Assembly (NCBI RefSeq): GCF_030273125.1
Contig: NC_081526.1
Span: forward strand, 35,634,025-35,698,024
Length of the DNA: 64,000 nt
Source: Centropristis striata
Taxonomy: Eukaryota; Chordata; Actinopteri; Perciformes; Serranidae
Reading direction: 5' to 3'
The translations under genes and the position numbers were made by a program. The notes beneath the pieces were generated by a model. The model worked only from the letters and a program-made list of their open reading frames with translations. It had not been told where the DNA came from and did not search any database. Positions 36,376 through 46,490 of this stretch are shown here, one piece after another (the stretch's first letter is position 1; the number at the start of each line of letters is the position of its first letter).

Positions 36376-36423
36376 CTCTCTGGATGCTGCTGGCGCTCCA
36401 GAGCCGGCCGGCCAGCCTCACCG
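36354..36423 (+). CDS. ctla4: CTLA4-like exon 1 (signal peptide)
   Basis: ATG preceded by GCAGG. Encodes 23 residues with a Leu-rich core; donor ACCG/GTGAGC, phase 1. Confidence 0.8.
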
Positions 36424-38858
36424 GTGAGCATCAACACACTTTTTATTATTTAATTAATATAATGGGACATTTTTTTGTTTTATTTACAGTATCATTCATT
36501 TGCTATTCACTTTTTTTTTTAAAAACATTTTTAATTAATTAATTAATAATTAATTAATTAATTTAAGGTAAAAAAAATATTAGATATGAATTAAAGCTTA
36601 ATTTTGTTTTATTATATATTTTTTAAATTTTTGTTATTTTTATTAAAAAAATATTAATGGAAGCTGGAATCTGTACAACTTTAAATTTAAGGTTAAAAAA
36701 GGAAAAAAAAATAATTTTAGATTGAAATGTTTTTTCATTATATATTTTTATATTTTTGCAGCATTTTAGAAAAATATGTTATTTTTATTTAAAAAATATT
36801 AATGGAAGCTGAAATCTGTACAACTTTAAATTTAAGGTAAAAAAAAAAGTAAAAAAAAATTTTTTAGATTGAAATATTTTTTTATTATATATTTTTATAT
36901 TTTTGCAGAATTTTAGAAAAAATATACTGTGACTAAAGAAGTAAATTATTTTTATAAAAATTATCAATGGAAGCTGAAATCTGTAAATTAATATAATGGG
37001 TTATTAAAGGGGATTTTCAGTATTATTCAGTTGCTTTATGCTATTGAGTGTTAAACAGTTTCACTGTTCACAGTGAATTCTATTTAAACTTTCTGTTTAT
37101 TTTTTTCAAAGTAAAACTTATAATTTAAGGTAATTTAAAAAATCTAAAATAAAATAAAATAAAATAATAATTTTTAAGATTAATTCAATTCTTAACACGT
37201 CTGGAGATTTAACAAACATTATGTGAAAACTGAATTATTTTTATTTTAAAATATATTTTTGCAATTTTTTTCTTTTTGGAGAATTTTAGACAAATAATCT
37301 GTGTCAAAAAAGTAAGCAATTTTTTTTTTTAATTAAAAATATTATCCATAAAATGGAAACTTAAATCTGTAAATGAATATAATGGGACATTAATTAGGAT
37401 TTATTTCTTTTTACAGTATTATTTAATTGCTTCATGGAATTTTGAATTCTAAATTACAGTGAAAAGAAATAAAAAAAAATACACATATTGCAGAATGTTA
37501 AATTAAGGAAACTTTCTGGTTTTTTTTTTCACAGTTAAACTTTAAATTTAAGGTAAAATAAATGTAACTACAGTGAGTTCAGACCTTTCTTACAAGATTC
37601 CACAAATAATATGTGAAAAGTTTATTATTTATTATTATTATTTTTTTCCAGAATTATATGAAAAACATTCTGTAACAGCAGCAAAAGAAAAATCATGTAT
37701 TGTTTTTCTTATTCTTTTTTTTCCTATCATTTCGTAAACTGACAACTAAGTGATTTTGTGGTTATTTCCTGTGGAATTTAATGCACAACAGTAACTGAAC
37801 AACAGTTAATAAACTCTACAATTATTCAAACAGTGAACACAATAACTGCAGAATATTTCCTGAACATTACATCAACGTATTTGGCTTCTGCTGTTATATT
37901 TTGGAACTTTTAATACAGTTATCTGTATTTTTCCTCATACACTCTTCATAGGATTCAGAATAAAGTTCCCCTGTGGAGCTTTGGTGACCTCTAGTGGAGA
38001 TCTGTTAGAAAGCAGCTGCTTTAATTCAGCTTCAAATAAAACAATCCAGAATGTGACAGGAAACTAAGTTCAGAATATTCACACACACAGAATAATATTG
38101 GTATCAATATATTATTTCAGCTCTCAGAGAGAAAGCCCCTTTTATCACTGACACCTTTTCTGAACATTTAAATATGCATGTGATGCATTATCTAATGCTG
38201 AATTTAAGAGTAATCTACAGACACAAACAGACAAAGTGAAGTAAAAACAAACAGTTAAATATGTGTTTTGGATTTCAACTCATCTGAAAGAAACAAAATG
38301 AAAAAACATCCTGTCCTGCCAGTAAATCATGTGAAAATTACAGTAAAAAGTGTGTAAAACTGTCATAGAACTGAACCGGAAATTGTTCATTTTGGGTAAA
38401 AATGATGTATTTCTGCGGTGGTGTCCTGTTTTGTTTACCTGTGTACAGTAGCATTATTATTACCATACCTTATTACCTTATTAAGAAGTCAGTTGGTTTC
38501 CTTTAAACCACAATGCTTCAGCTTTTATTGTGTTAAACACAGGAAGTGACCTGTGGATTTTTCAGTTTTTTTGTAGGTCGAGCTGAGTAACAAAAAGTTA
38601 TGAAATTCATTATTTTTCAAGTTTTATTAGCCATCAATCACCATTTTAATATTGTCAACCTGCACTGTAAAAAAAGTTATTTTCCAGCAATTTACTGTAT
38701 TTACCAATTTGTTTTTGCTGTGTATTGTTTAACCCTTTATAGGGCTATAAAGGCACTCCTGGAAATTGAAAGTGTCAACCCTGAAGTGTTATTGGAGGAT
38801 ATTACAAGACTTTTTGCAAAATGTTTCATTTTTAAATTGCAAATCGAGGTCAATTGAG

Positions 38859-38894
<36 letters not shown>

Positions 38895-39205
38895 TTATTA
38901 TAGTCTCTTTCCCACAGCAACCCTAAATAGACAATAACACATCATCTGCATACATCACCACTTTATCTTTTACCTTTAAACTGTTTTATTATCTTTTTAG
39001 ACTACTTATTACATATGCGTAATGTCTGAATGTCTTTTTTAAAGCACCTTAAATATGAGAAGCGCACATACATTTAGTTGTATCCTTTTTTAATACAATG
39101 ACATTAAAGTAAAGCTTGAACCTTCTATGATTTACTGAAGCTCAAGTTACCAAATATGGTTCTTTGCCTGATAAAGGGTTAAAAACATAAATCTGTATGT
39201 ATGTA

Positions 39206-39242
<37 letters not shown>

Positions 39243-42004
39243 ATGTATGTATGTGTGTGTGTATATATATATGTATATTTTATTTTTATTTTTCGTTTTT
39301 TATTATTGTTTATCTGGCTACTGTTCACCCCTCCTGTTTTTCTTTGAGGGGGAGAGAGTTGTATTTTCTCATTATCATTACTATTTATTGTTTTTTGCTT
39401 ATTTTATGTGAATATGACTCTCTGGTTCGGGGGCCTGGGGTTGTTCTAAAAGGGGGTAAATGGGTGAATTGTACCTTTTCTGATTGAATATATGTATGTA
39501 TTATGTCCTGACAACCCAATAAAGATATATATGAAAAAAAAAACATAAATCTGCAGGTGTGAGGTCAGTCTGGCCTTTGCTCTTTGGATTCAGTTAATAA
39601 CGGGGAGGCCCCTCACCTGTCCCTGTCTCACCTGTCCCTGTCTCACCTGTCCCCTGCTGTCCTCCCCTCCAGTTTTGAAGGTGGTGCAGCCCTACAGAGT
39701 GGAGAGCACTAATGGTACGGCCCGGGTCCAGTGCATCATCCAGCCCCAACCCTCCTTCCACCACATCACCTCATCAGAGTCCTCCTACCCCCACCCCGAC
39801 CCAGAGGAGCTCAGAGTCACCCTGCTGAGAGGACTCAAGGGAAACCAGCCACTCTGCTCCGACATCCTCAACTTCACCGAGCAGAGAGAGGGAGGAGAGG
39901 AGAGAGAGGGAGGAGAGGAGAGAGAGGGAGGAGAGGAGAGAGAGGGGCAGGTGAGTGTGTCACAGTGTTACATTAAAGCTCCTGAAACGTTCTTGATACA
40001 TCAAAACGCATATTATTCTTTAAAAGATCAGCAAAGATGCACAGTTTAATGTAGAAAAAAACTAGGAATTTTCAGATTATCAGAGTTTGAAGCTCTCCAT
40101 TAGAAAAAGTGACCAAAATTTGTGTTAAAATGTTGATATTTGTCATTTAAAATAAAGCGTTTGCACTAACCAGATCCTGTTAAAAACATTAAATTCTGCT
40201 CATCAGAGACACTGTGAAGACATGATTGATTCTGCTGAGACCAATGGTCACGTGACAAATATTCACTGAGAATCTGTTTACACAGAGCAGAGAGGAGAGG
40301 ACAGGAGAGGCTGTTTACACAGAGCAGAGAGGAGAGGACAGGAGAGACTGTTTACACAGAGCAGAGAGGAGAGGACAGGAGAGACTGTTTACACAGAGCA
40401 GAGAGGAGAGGACAGGAGAGGCTGAAAACATGACAATACATGACAATATATGTTCAATATGTGGAGAAAACAGTTTTCTACAACATTCGAGACACTTTCA
40501 CTTTCTTTTTTTCCTGTTTTTCGTCATTCTAACTGTTTTTCTGCACAAAGACATGTTTGAGTTGTTCCCATTTCCAGCCATGATTGTTCTGATTCCACAG
40601 AGCTGCAGGACTTATAGGTTTTATACCTGTGTGTGTTTCAGGTGCAGTGCTCTGCTCAGGTGAGGGAGGGTGCTGTGGAGGTGACGGTGTCCGGACTGAG
40701 ACCCTCAGACACAGACATGTACCGCTGTGAGATCGAGGTCTTCTACCCTCCTCCGTTCCTGCGGCTCACCGGAAACGGCACCCTGATCCACGTGCTCGGT
40801 GAGACGGAGACCTGCTGACACCCTGAACACATCGTCCACATGTCCCTCTGTCTGACTGTCTCTTCTGTCCTCTGTCCACAGGCAGCGCAGGCTGTCCTCA
40901 GCCTCAGAGACAGGTTGCAGCTCGGGCTGGTGAAGGAGAGGAAGAGGAGGGTGAGGAGAGGACGGAAACTGTTCCTGTCCCAGTGCTCGTACTGGTCATA
41001 CTGGTCATATGTGTCCTCAGCATCATTGTCTACTTCCAGGTCAGAGCACAGATGTTTCATTTTCTCATTTTATTCTTATTATTTAGTTCAACTATTAGTG
41101 TGCACATAGTGTGCTTCATTAAGGGCCCTAAACTGTTTTATTAAGGGCCCTAAACTGCACCATTAAAGGCCCAAAACTGCATAATTAACCCTTTATCAGG
41201 CAAAGAACTATATTTGGTAACTTCAGGTAATATTTCGAGAAAAAAGTTCCAAATTTACTAGAAAAAAAGTTGCAAATTTGAGAGATTTAAAGTGGCAAAT
41301 CTGCACAAAAAAAGATTTACAAGAAAAAAGTGGGAAAAAAGCAACTTTTTTCTCCCAGATTCACCAAATTAACCCTTAATAGGGCACTCATTGAAATACT
41401 TGCAAATTCCAAATTTCAACCCGAGAGAATATTGGAGGACATTGCATACAGCCAGAATGTGTAAAAAAAAAACATACGAAAATAATATTTTGAGAAAAAA
41501 GTCAAGTCTCCCAGATTCACCACTTTAAATCTCTTAAATCTGCGACTTTTTTTTCTTGTAGATTTGCCACTTTAATCTAGTAAATTTGCAACTTTTTTCT
41601 CGAAATATTACCTGAAGTTACCAAATATAGTTCCTCTATAGGGTTAAGGGTCTTAAAATGCTAAATTAAAGGCCTTAAACTGCTTAAAAAGTATTTTAAA
41701 AAATACACAAATGTCTAAAGTTTCTGAAACCAAATCACAGCATGATTTTTCTATGCTGTTCTGAAGGTCTTGCTGTCTGAATGTGGGATTCTAGAGGGAG
41801 TTTATACATTTGTGTCATAAACTGGATGTAACATGTTCTGTCCTCACTGCTGTTACAACAAATACAACAATAAAGTTAACCATCATGTTATGTGTGTGTG
41901 TGTGTGTGTGTGTGTAGGCTGTGCAGTGCCAGCAGTCGAAGCGGGAGATCAGGCGGATGCCCGCCATGTTCCAGAAGATGGATGCGGCTGCATTTTCATG
42001 TTGA
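36354..42004 (+). CDS. ctla4: CTLA4-like inhibitory receptor (5 coding exons)
   Basis: Type I membrane receptor. In the family it competes with CD28 for B7 ligands and restrains T cells. Exons 36354-36423, 39673-39950, 40642-40798, 40882-41039 and 41918-42004 join in frame to 249 aa (intron phases 1, 0, 1, 0). Signal peptide about 1-23. In the Ig-V domain Cys44 and Cys145 are the B/F pair, and Cys85 and Cys119 are the additional pair typical of CTLA4/CD28. YPPPF is at 151-155, followed by GNGT (161-163), the CTLA4 G-strand signature. Residues 95-116 are REGGEE tandem repeats. Stalk Cys173 (GCPQP) fits the interchain disulphide. The stalk is Glu-rich and the transmembrane helix is about 199-221. 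The 28-residue tail contains MFQKM where mammals have VYVKM, and it has no Tyr. Identification is firm from YPPPF, GNGT and position. Confidence 0.88.
38733..39178. mobile_element. piggyBac-like MITE, family B (inverted copy)
   Basis: TTAA at 38729-38732 and 39179-39182. Reads inverted relative to the copy at 3197: its right end is TTTGCCTGATAAAGGG. Includes an internal (ATT)n run at 38857-38892. Confidence 0.7.
39196..39540 (+). mobile_element. Retroposed LINE 3' end in CTLA4 intron 1
   Basis: Flanked by a 13-base duplication AAACATAAATCTG (39183-39195 and 39541-39553). It ends AACCCAATAAAGATATATAT and then a poly(A) run, the pattern of L1-type target-primed insertion. It starts with a TGTA/TG microsatellite. 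No open frame with RT similarity remains. Confidence 0.75.
39673..39950 (+). CDS. ctla4: CTLA4-like exon 2 (Ig-V, first part, with REGGEE repeat)
   Basis: Acceptor CCTCCCCTCCAG and donor CAG/GTGAGT. Residues 24-116. The final 66 bases are a GAGAGAGGGAGGAGAGGA-type 18-base tandem repeat that stays in frame and gives three REGGEE units and a partial fourth. Confidence 0.87.
40110..40620 (+). repeat. R1 repeat in CTLA4 intron 2
   Basis: Contains four copies of a unit with GAGAGGACAGGAGAGGCTG plus TTTACACAGAGCAGA (40270-40425), then TCATTCTAACTGTTTTTCTG and CACAAAGACATGTTTGAG. It ends about 20 bases before exon 3. The same layout is at 51405-51935. Confidence 0.8.
40642..40798 (+). CDS. ctla4: CTLA4-like exon 3 (Ig-V, second part)
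   Basis: Acceptor GTGTGTTTCAG. Residues 117-168 with the DTDMYRC F strand, YPPPF and GNGT. Donor CTCG/GTGAGA, phase 1. Confidence 0.9.
40882..41039 (+). CDS. ctla4: CTLA4-like exon 4 (stalk and transmembrane)
   Basis: 83-base intron before it. Encodes GCPQP with the likely dimer Cys, a Glu-rich stalk, and a Val/Leu/Ile helix ending VYFQ. Donor CAG/GTCAGA, phase 0. Confidence 0.87.
41189..41643. mobile_element. piggyBac-like MITE family B, head fragment plus nested inverted copy
   Basis: TTAA at 41185-41188 starts a forward family B head. A second TTAA at 41369-41372 starts an inverted copy that ends at 41643 before TTAA 41644-41647. Together they form a large imperfect palindrome in CTLA4 intron 4. 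GGGCCCTAAACTG repeats flank it (41120-41180). Confidence 0.65.
41890..41917 (+). repeat. (TG)n ending in the last CTLA4 acceptor
   Basis: An uninterrupted TG run ends TGTGTAG at the exon 5 acceptor, taking the place of a pyrimidine tract. Confidence 0.85.
41918..42004 (+). CDS. ctla4: CTLA4-like exon 5 (cytoplasmic tail)
   Basis: Encodes 28 residues, basic near the membrane, with PAMFQKM and ending AFSC, TGA at 42002-42004. A second in-frame AG eight to nine bases in (after GTGCAG) could trim three residues. Confidence 0.8.
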   Translation, partial: AVQCQQSKREIRRMPAMFQKMDAAAFSC

Positions 42005-42377
42005 AACTTTGCATGAAAACCAGATATCTGCACCACTGATGCTATACTATAAATATATACTGACCTCTGCTGTGATTGAGTTTTTTAATCTCTTTTACCA
42101 CAGCTGTAGCAAACTACCAAAATGATATTTTTGGTACATGTTTTCCTTTTTGTATTTTACTTATTAAGTATAAAAAATAATGTTTACGTTGTTGTAAACA
42201 CAGACGATATTAAAAAGCTACAGCTTATGTGAGTACAAACAATTTGTTTGGCTTTGAATCATTAAAGTGCTTTATGGCTTTAGAGTTATTCACATGTGAA
42301 TTTATTGTTTCCTGATTTCTGAATATTTTGTTGCCATTGCAATGTTTAGAAAATATTCATGTTGGATATTTCCTTAA

Positions 42378-42383
42378 AATAAA
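42378..42383 (+). terminator. Candidate CTLA4 polyadenylation signal
   Basis: AATAAA about 375 bases after the stop, the first clear one downstream. Confidence 0.5.
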
Positions 42384-42729
42384 GTTCCTGAACTTTAAAT
42401 AGTAGTTTTGTGTGATGACGTGTTATTCTGTGTTTCTATGTTCCTGCTCAGCATGAGTTCATAAGCTCAAACTTGATCCTGAGGAATGTGTATCTGGAGG
42501 AACTAGACACTGACCACTGCAGTGGGATGTCAGCTATGACAGGTTGATCATTTATTACATGTGTCGGCAACTTTACCATGTAAGCACAATGTGAAGTCAA
42601 GGATAGGGATATTTAGCTTAGTTTAGCTTAGCTGTAACTAAAGTGTTCAAATTATTATTTGTTATAAAAAACTTCAGTGACTTTGCAGAAGAGTGCTCAA
42701 CAAACATTTAAAGTTTAAAGTCGGGTTGG

Positions 42730-43560
42730 GGTCTGTCGTGGCAATTTTGACAACTGCACTAAGTTAATGGGTGAGCTGGCCAAAACAAAGCACTCAGTAC
42801 TCTGTTCAGCAAGATTTATTAGCACATTCGTGTTCCATACACCGCACAATTTTATATTAATTTACAGTACAACAAAGTCCCATACACCGCTCGACTTATA
42901 TCTGTTGTAGTTCCCAGCATTGATTCTTCAGCAAGTCTCAATGTGGTCCTATCTTCCTGCCCTATACATCACATCAGGACAGAGCCCCCTGGTCTACATG
43001 GTCCCCTCTCTCATGGTGTTATCATTGTTAAGTTCACAGAGTCAGTTCCCACAATGCCTTGTGTCTTGAATATCAAGTAGGTCGCCGCCTACCTCATGTC
43101 CCACCATGCAGGAAACACCAAATTTCCTTCACAGGTCCAAACGCAGAAGATAACTGTGAATTGAGGAACTTGTTGGTACTCTGGTGATCCTGACCTGGAC
43201 ACAGCAGAGTCCAGCTGCTCGTTGCATTTGGCTATTATTCCTTCAATAAATGGTAAACTGTATTCAGTCGTTTTGAGTCTTTTGTAGGAACCAAGTCTAG
43301 AACAAAGGAACCGGGGCAGAGTGCGGGAGGCTTTTAGAGCCCCAGCTCTAACAGAAGCAACTTTCAATGCATCCAAAATATCACTGAGCTACGACTGTAA
43401 AAACGACCTCAACGTCCTTGTACTTGTATTCATTCTGCTGCATGAGAGACGAATCGTGTGCATGAAATGTGCATTAAACTCGACTTCTACGACCACCTCC
43501 TCACTTCAACCACATCTAGAAAAAAGCATCATATCATAAAGTTGTTGTTTTTTTAAAACA
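42730..43560 (-). other. Unclassified repeat-like region
   Basis: The minus strand carries AATAAATCTTGCTGAAC followed by a terminus-like stretch, which could be part of an old LTR. I see no paired LTR or pol remnant. A 95-residue minus-strand open frame (43089-43376) has no recognisable domain. Confidence 0.25.
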
Positions 43561-43674
43561 TGGAGATGAACTTGTTTGGATGTGGTGTTTGCACATTTAA
43601 TGGTTTAATCTGAAGTGGTGGATCCACAATGAGAAACACTTTAATGGCTTTGATTCTTCATTTTTTGTCAAGTG

Positions 43675-43905
43675 GCAACCTCTGGGTCTGAGCAGTGAGG
43701 CAAACAGGAAGTGCCTTCCGCTGCACTCTACCAAAGACTCCAGCAGGGGGCGCTGACAACACTATGGTCTCAATCGCTAGTAAAAAATCTTCAAGACAAT
43801 TCGATGTTAATAGTGTAAATAATGGCCCCATTTAGAAGAAAATAGAAGATAAAGAATTGTATGATTTGGGGCGTGGCTACCTTTGATTGACAGGTCACTA
43901 ACATC
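43675..43905. repeat. Dispersed repeat, copy 2
   Basis: Matches 31011-31345 with CTATGGTCTCAATCGCTAGT, GGCCCCATTTAGAAGAAAAT and CTACCTTTGATTGACAGGT. Confidence 0.75.
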
Positions 43906-44512
43906 AGGAGAATCCGCCCGTTTCTCACTCAGAAAGCAGCTCAGGTCCTGGTCATCTCACGCCTGGACTACTGCAACTCCCTCATGGCAGGTCTGCTGCC
44001 AAACCATCCGACCTCTGCAACTCATCCAGAATGCAGCTGCTCGATTGGTCTTCAATCTTCCCAAAGTCTCACACACAACACCCCTCCTCCCTCCCTCCAC
44101 TGGCTACCAGTGGCTGCGTGGATACGCTTCAAGACTCTAGCTCTGGCGTACTCTGCTGCTAACAGTTCAGGTCCAGCTTACATCCAGGACCTTGTCAAAC
44201 TCTACACCCTGCCCATCATCTCCATTCTGCATCAGCCAAACAGCTGGAGACTCCCACCCTGTGAGGATCTACTCGCCTCAAAACCTCCTCCAGACTTTTC
44301 TCTGTCCTGGCTCCCAAATGTTGGAACGAGCTCCCCACCGACATCAGGACCTCAGACAGCCTTTACATCTTCCACCAGGCTGAAGACCTTCATCTTCCAG
44401 CAATACCTCGGTTAAGTCATGGTCACCTCAAAATTGAATGCACTTATTGTAAGTCGCTTTGGACAAAAGCATCAGCTAAATGACATGTAATGTAATGTGA
44501 TGTAATGTAACA
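43906..44512 (+). pseudogene. L2 (Maui-like) LINE, 3' half of RT C-terminus
   Basis: Encodes, over several frames, VISRLDYCNSLMAGLL, LQLIQNAAARLVFNLP and HWLPVAAWIRFKTLALAY. These are diagnostic of the L2-clade reverse transcriptase C-terminus. The 3' end TCGCTTTGGACAAAAGC...AAATGACATGTAATG with TGTAATG repeats is the L2 tail. It is 5' truncated and frameshifted. Confidence 0.9.
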
Positions 44513-44639
44513 AGACTGGAAGAGCAGGCAGTCTCCATGCTAGAGACAAGCGATGCTGTGTTCATGTTTTTGTTTGCAATGTTTAAGATTGTTAGAGGTA
44601 CATGTTGCCTAATGTTTAGTGTTTTCTGGATGTGTGTTC

Positions 44640-46490
44640 AGGTATTCCTGAAGCATCCGATCTGAAGCAGGACCGCTCCAGTACAAATGTCACGTCTCTT
44701 AGCAAATCGGCGCGATGCATTAATACTTTTATTCAAGCCTATGGAGTTATTGACCCCTGGACATTTAAGTATCCAACATCCAAACAGTTCTCTTTCTTCT
44801 CTCCAGTACATCAAACTTATTCTAGAATTGATTTTTTTTTACTCAAGTAGATTACAATAGTATAGTATTTTCGGACCATTGACCAGTACTTTTGAAACCA
44901 CTGTTTCCAGAAAACATACTCCCTAAACGTACATGGTGCCTCAACTCAAAATTACTTGCTGATAAAAAATACGTTGATTTCATAAACACACAAATAGACT
45001 TATTTCTAGTAACTAATGATTCTCCTGAAATAAGCTATTGCACACTCTGGGAAACCATGAAACGGGACAAGTAATATCCTACACTGCTGGTGAAAATAAA
45101 AATAAATCCAAAAGGGTTACAGAGTTGATTAACAGGATCAAAGTGGTAGATCAACTACGCTCTACATCACCCTCTGAGAACCTTTACACAGAGAGGATTT
45201 TGCTCCAGACAGGATTTGATTCTCTGACAAATGATAATGCTATAGATCTTCATTTAAGAGCTCATCATAATTTATATGAATTTGGGGAGCGCGCCAGTAA
45301 ACTATTGAGCCAACAACTTAAACAGTCGGCAACAGCTGGTTTTATATCTGCGATAAAGGACAGGGAAGGAAATACAGTCACAGACCAAAGGGACATCAAT
45401 GCTCAATTAAAGTCTTTCTACGAAAAATTGTATACTTCAGAAGCAGGTGACGAGGAGTTGGTAGAGAAATTCTTCAGTAAACTGGAAATGCCCTCCTTAG
45501 ACGAATCAGAGAAATCAGAATTAGAAAGGAATATAACCCAAACAGAGATTATTGGCGCAATCAAAAAAATGAAACCACCAAAGTTACCCGGCCCTGATTG
45601 GTTTCCAGTAGAATTTTTTAAAACTATCAAAAGTAATTGAAGAGGTTCTGATTAAAGAAAATCTATGACTATGACACAGGCTTCCATCTCTTCATTATTA
45701 AAAAAAGAATAAAGATCTGCTAATATGCAAGTCCTACAGTCCGATCAGCTTGTTTTGTTGCAACCAAGGTTATAATAGTTTTGGATTTTTCATTAGTTTT
45801 AGTTTTAATTTCGTTGTGAATTTTTGTTTTCAAATTCAGTTAGTTTTAGTTAGTTTTAAGAGTGATTTTTCTAGTTTTAGTTTAGTTTTTATTTTTTGAA
45901 AATGCTTAGTTTTAGTTTAGTTTTTATTAGTTTTAGTGTTAGTTTTAGTTTTTTTGTAATGGGCTATGTGTTGGGTGCCAGATTCAAAGTGGTCATAATA
46001 AATTTAGCCTTTATTTCCTTTGGTTTATCCATCTCAGCCCCAATAAGGTTATAAACTGTTTTGAATTTTGGTTGGAGTGTAGACATCCAAATCTCAGTAA
46101 ACATATTCACCATGTGTTGCATGTTCAAATAGAAACACTGAATTATGAATGAAAAAAGTTGACAAAAACGAAAACTAAGGACATTTCCACTATTATTTTA
46201 GTTAGTTTTAGTTAGTTTTGTAACCACAAAATACAGTTTCAGTTAGTTATCGTTTTTTAAAAAATCTAGTTTTTATTTTATTTCAGTTAATGAAAATGTT
46301 TTTTCAATTCTAGTTTTCGTTATTTCGTTAGTTTTTGTTAACTATAATAACCTTGGTTGCAACTATAAAATTCTAACCAAGGTATTGGCTGGTAGGCTTG
46401 AGAAAAAAATGCCTAAACTGACTCATCCAGATCAGATAAGGTTTTATTGTAGGCAGACAACTATCAAGCAATCGTCGCGGAGTCTGCAGG
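44640..46490 (+). pseudogene. L1/Tx1-type LINE ORF2 remnant
   Basis: 44640-44850 matches the end of the APE endonuclease (FSFFSPVHQTYSRIDFFLL). 45038-45640 is the linker and start of RT (IIGAIKKMKPPKLPGPDWFP). Past the nested MITE, YKILTKVLAGRLEKKMPKL and HPDQIRF continue the RT fingers. It has frameshifts, lacks the catalytic YxDD and the rest of ORF2, and is interrupted at 45765-46355. Confidence 0.9.
45765..46355. mobile_element. hAT-like MITE nested in the LINE
   Basis: 8-bp duplication GTTGCAAC at 45757-45764 and 46356-46363, itself a palindrome. Inverted ends CAAGGTTATAATAGTT and AACTATAATAACCTTG. Removing it restores the RT reading frame across the site. The interior repeats TTAGTTTTAGTTAG. 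No transposase. Confidence 0.9.

Larger units (their letters stand above)
36424..39672 (+). other. CTLA4-like intron 1
   Basis: A/T-rich. The first kilobase repeats a phrase AATGGAAGCTGAAATCTGTA three or more times. It also holds a family B MITE (38733-39178) and an L1-type 3' insertion (39196-39540). Confidence 0.7.

Noticed and set aside
40743..41060. 105-residue minus-strand open frame
   Set aside because: Antisense of CTLA4 exons 3 and 4.
43089..43376. 95-residue minus-strand open frame
   Set aside because: No recognisable domain, and it lies in repeat-like sequence.
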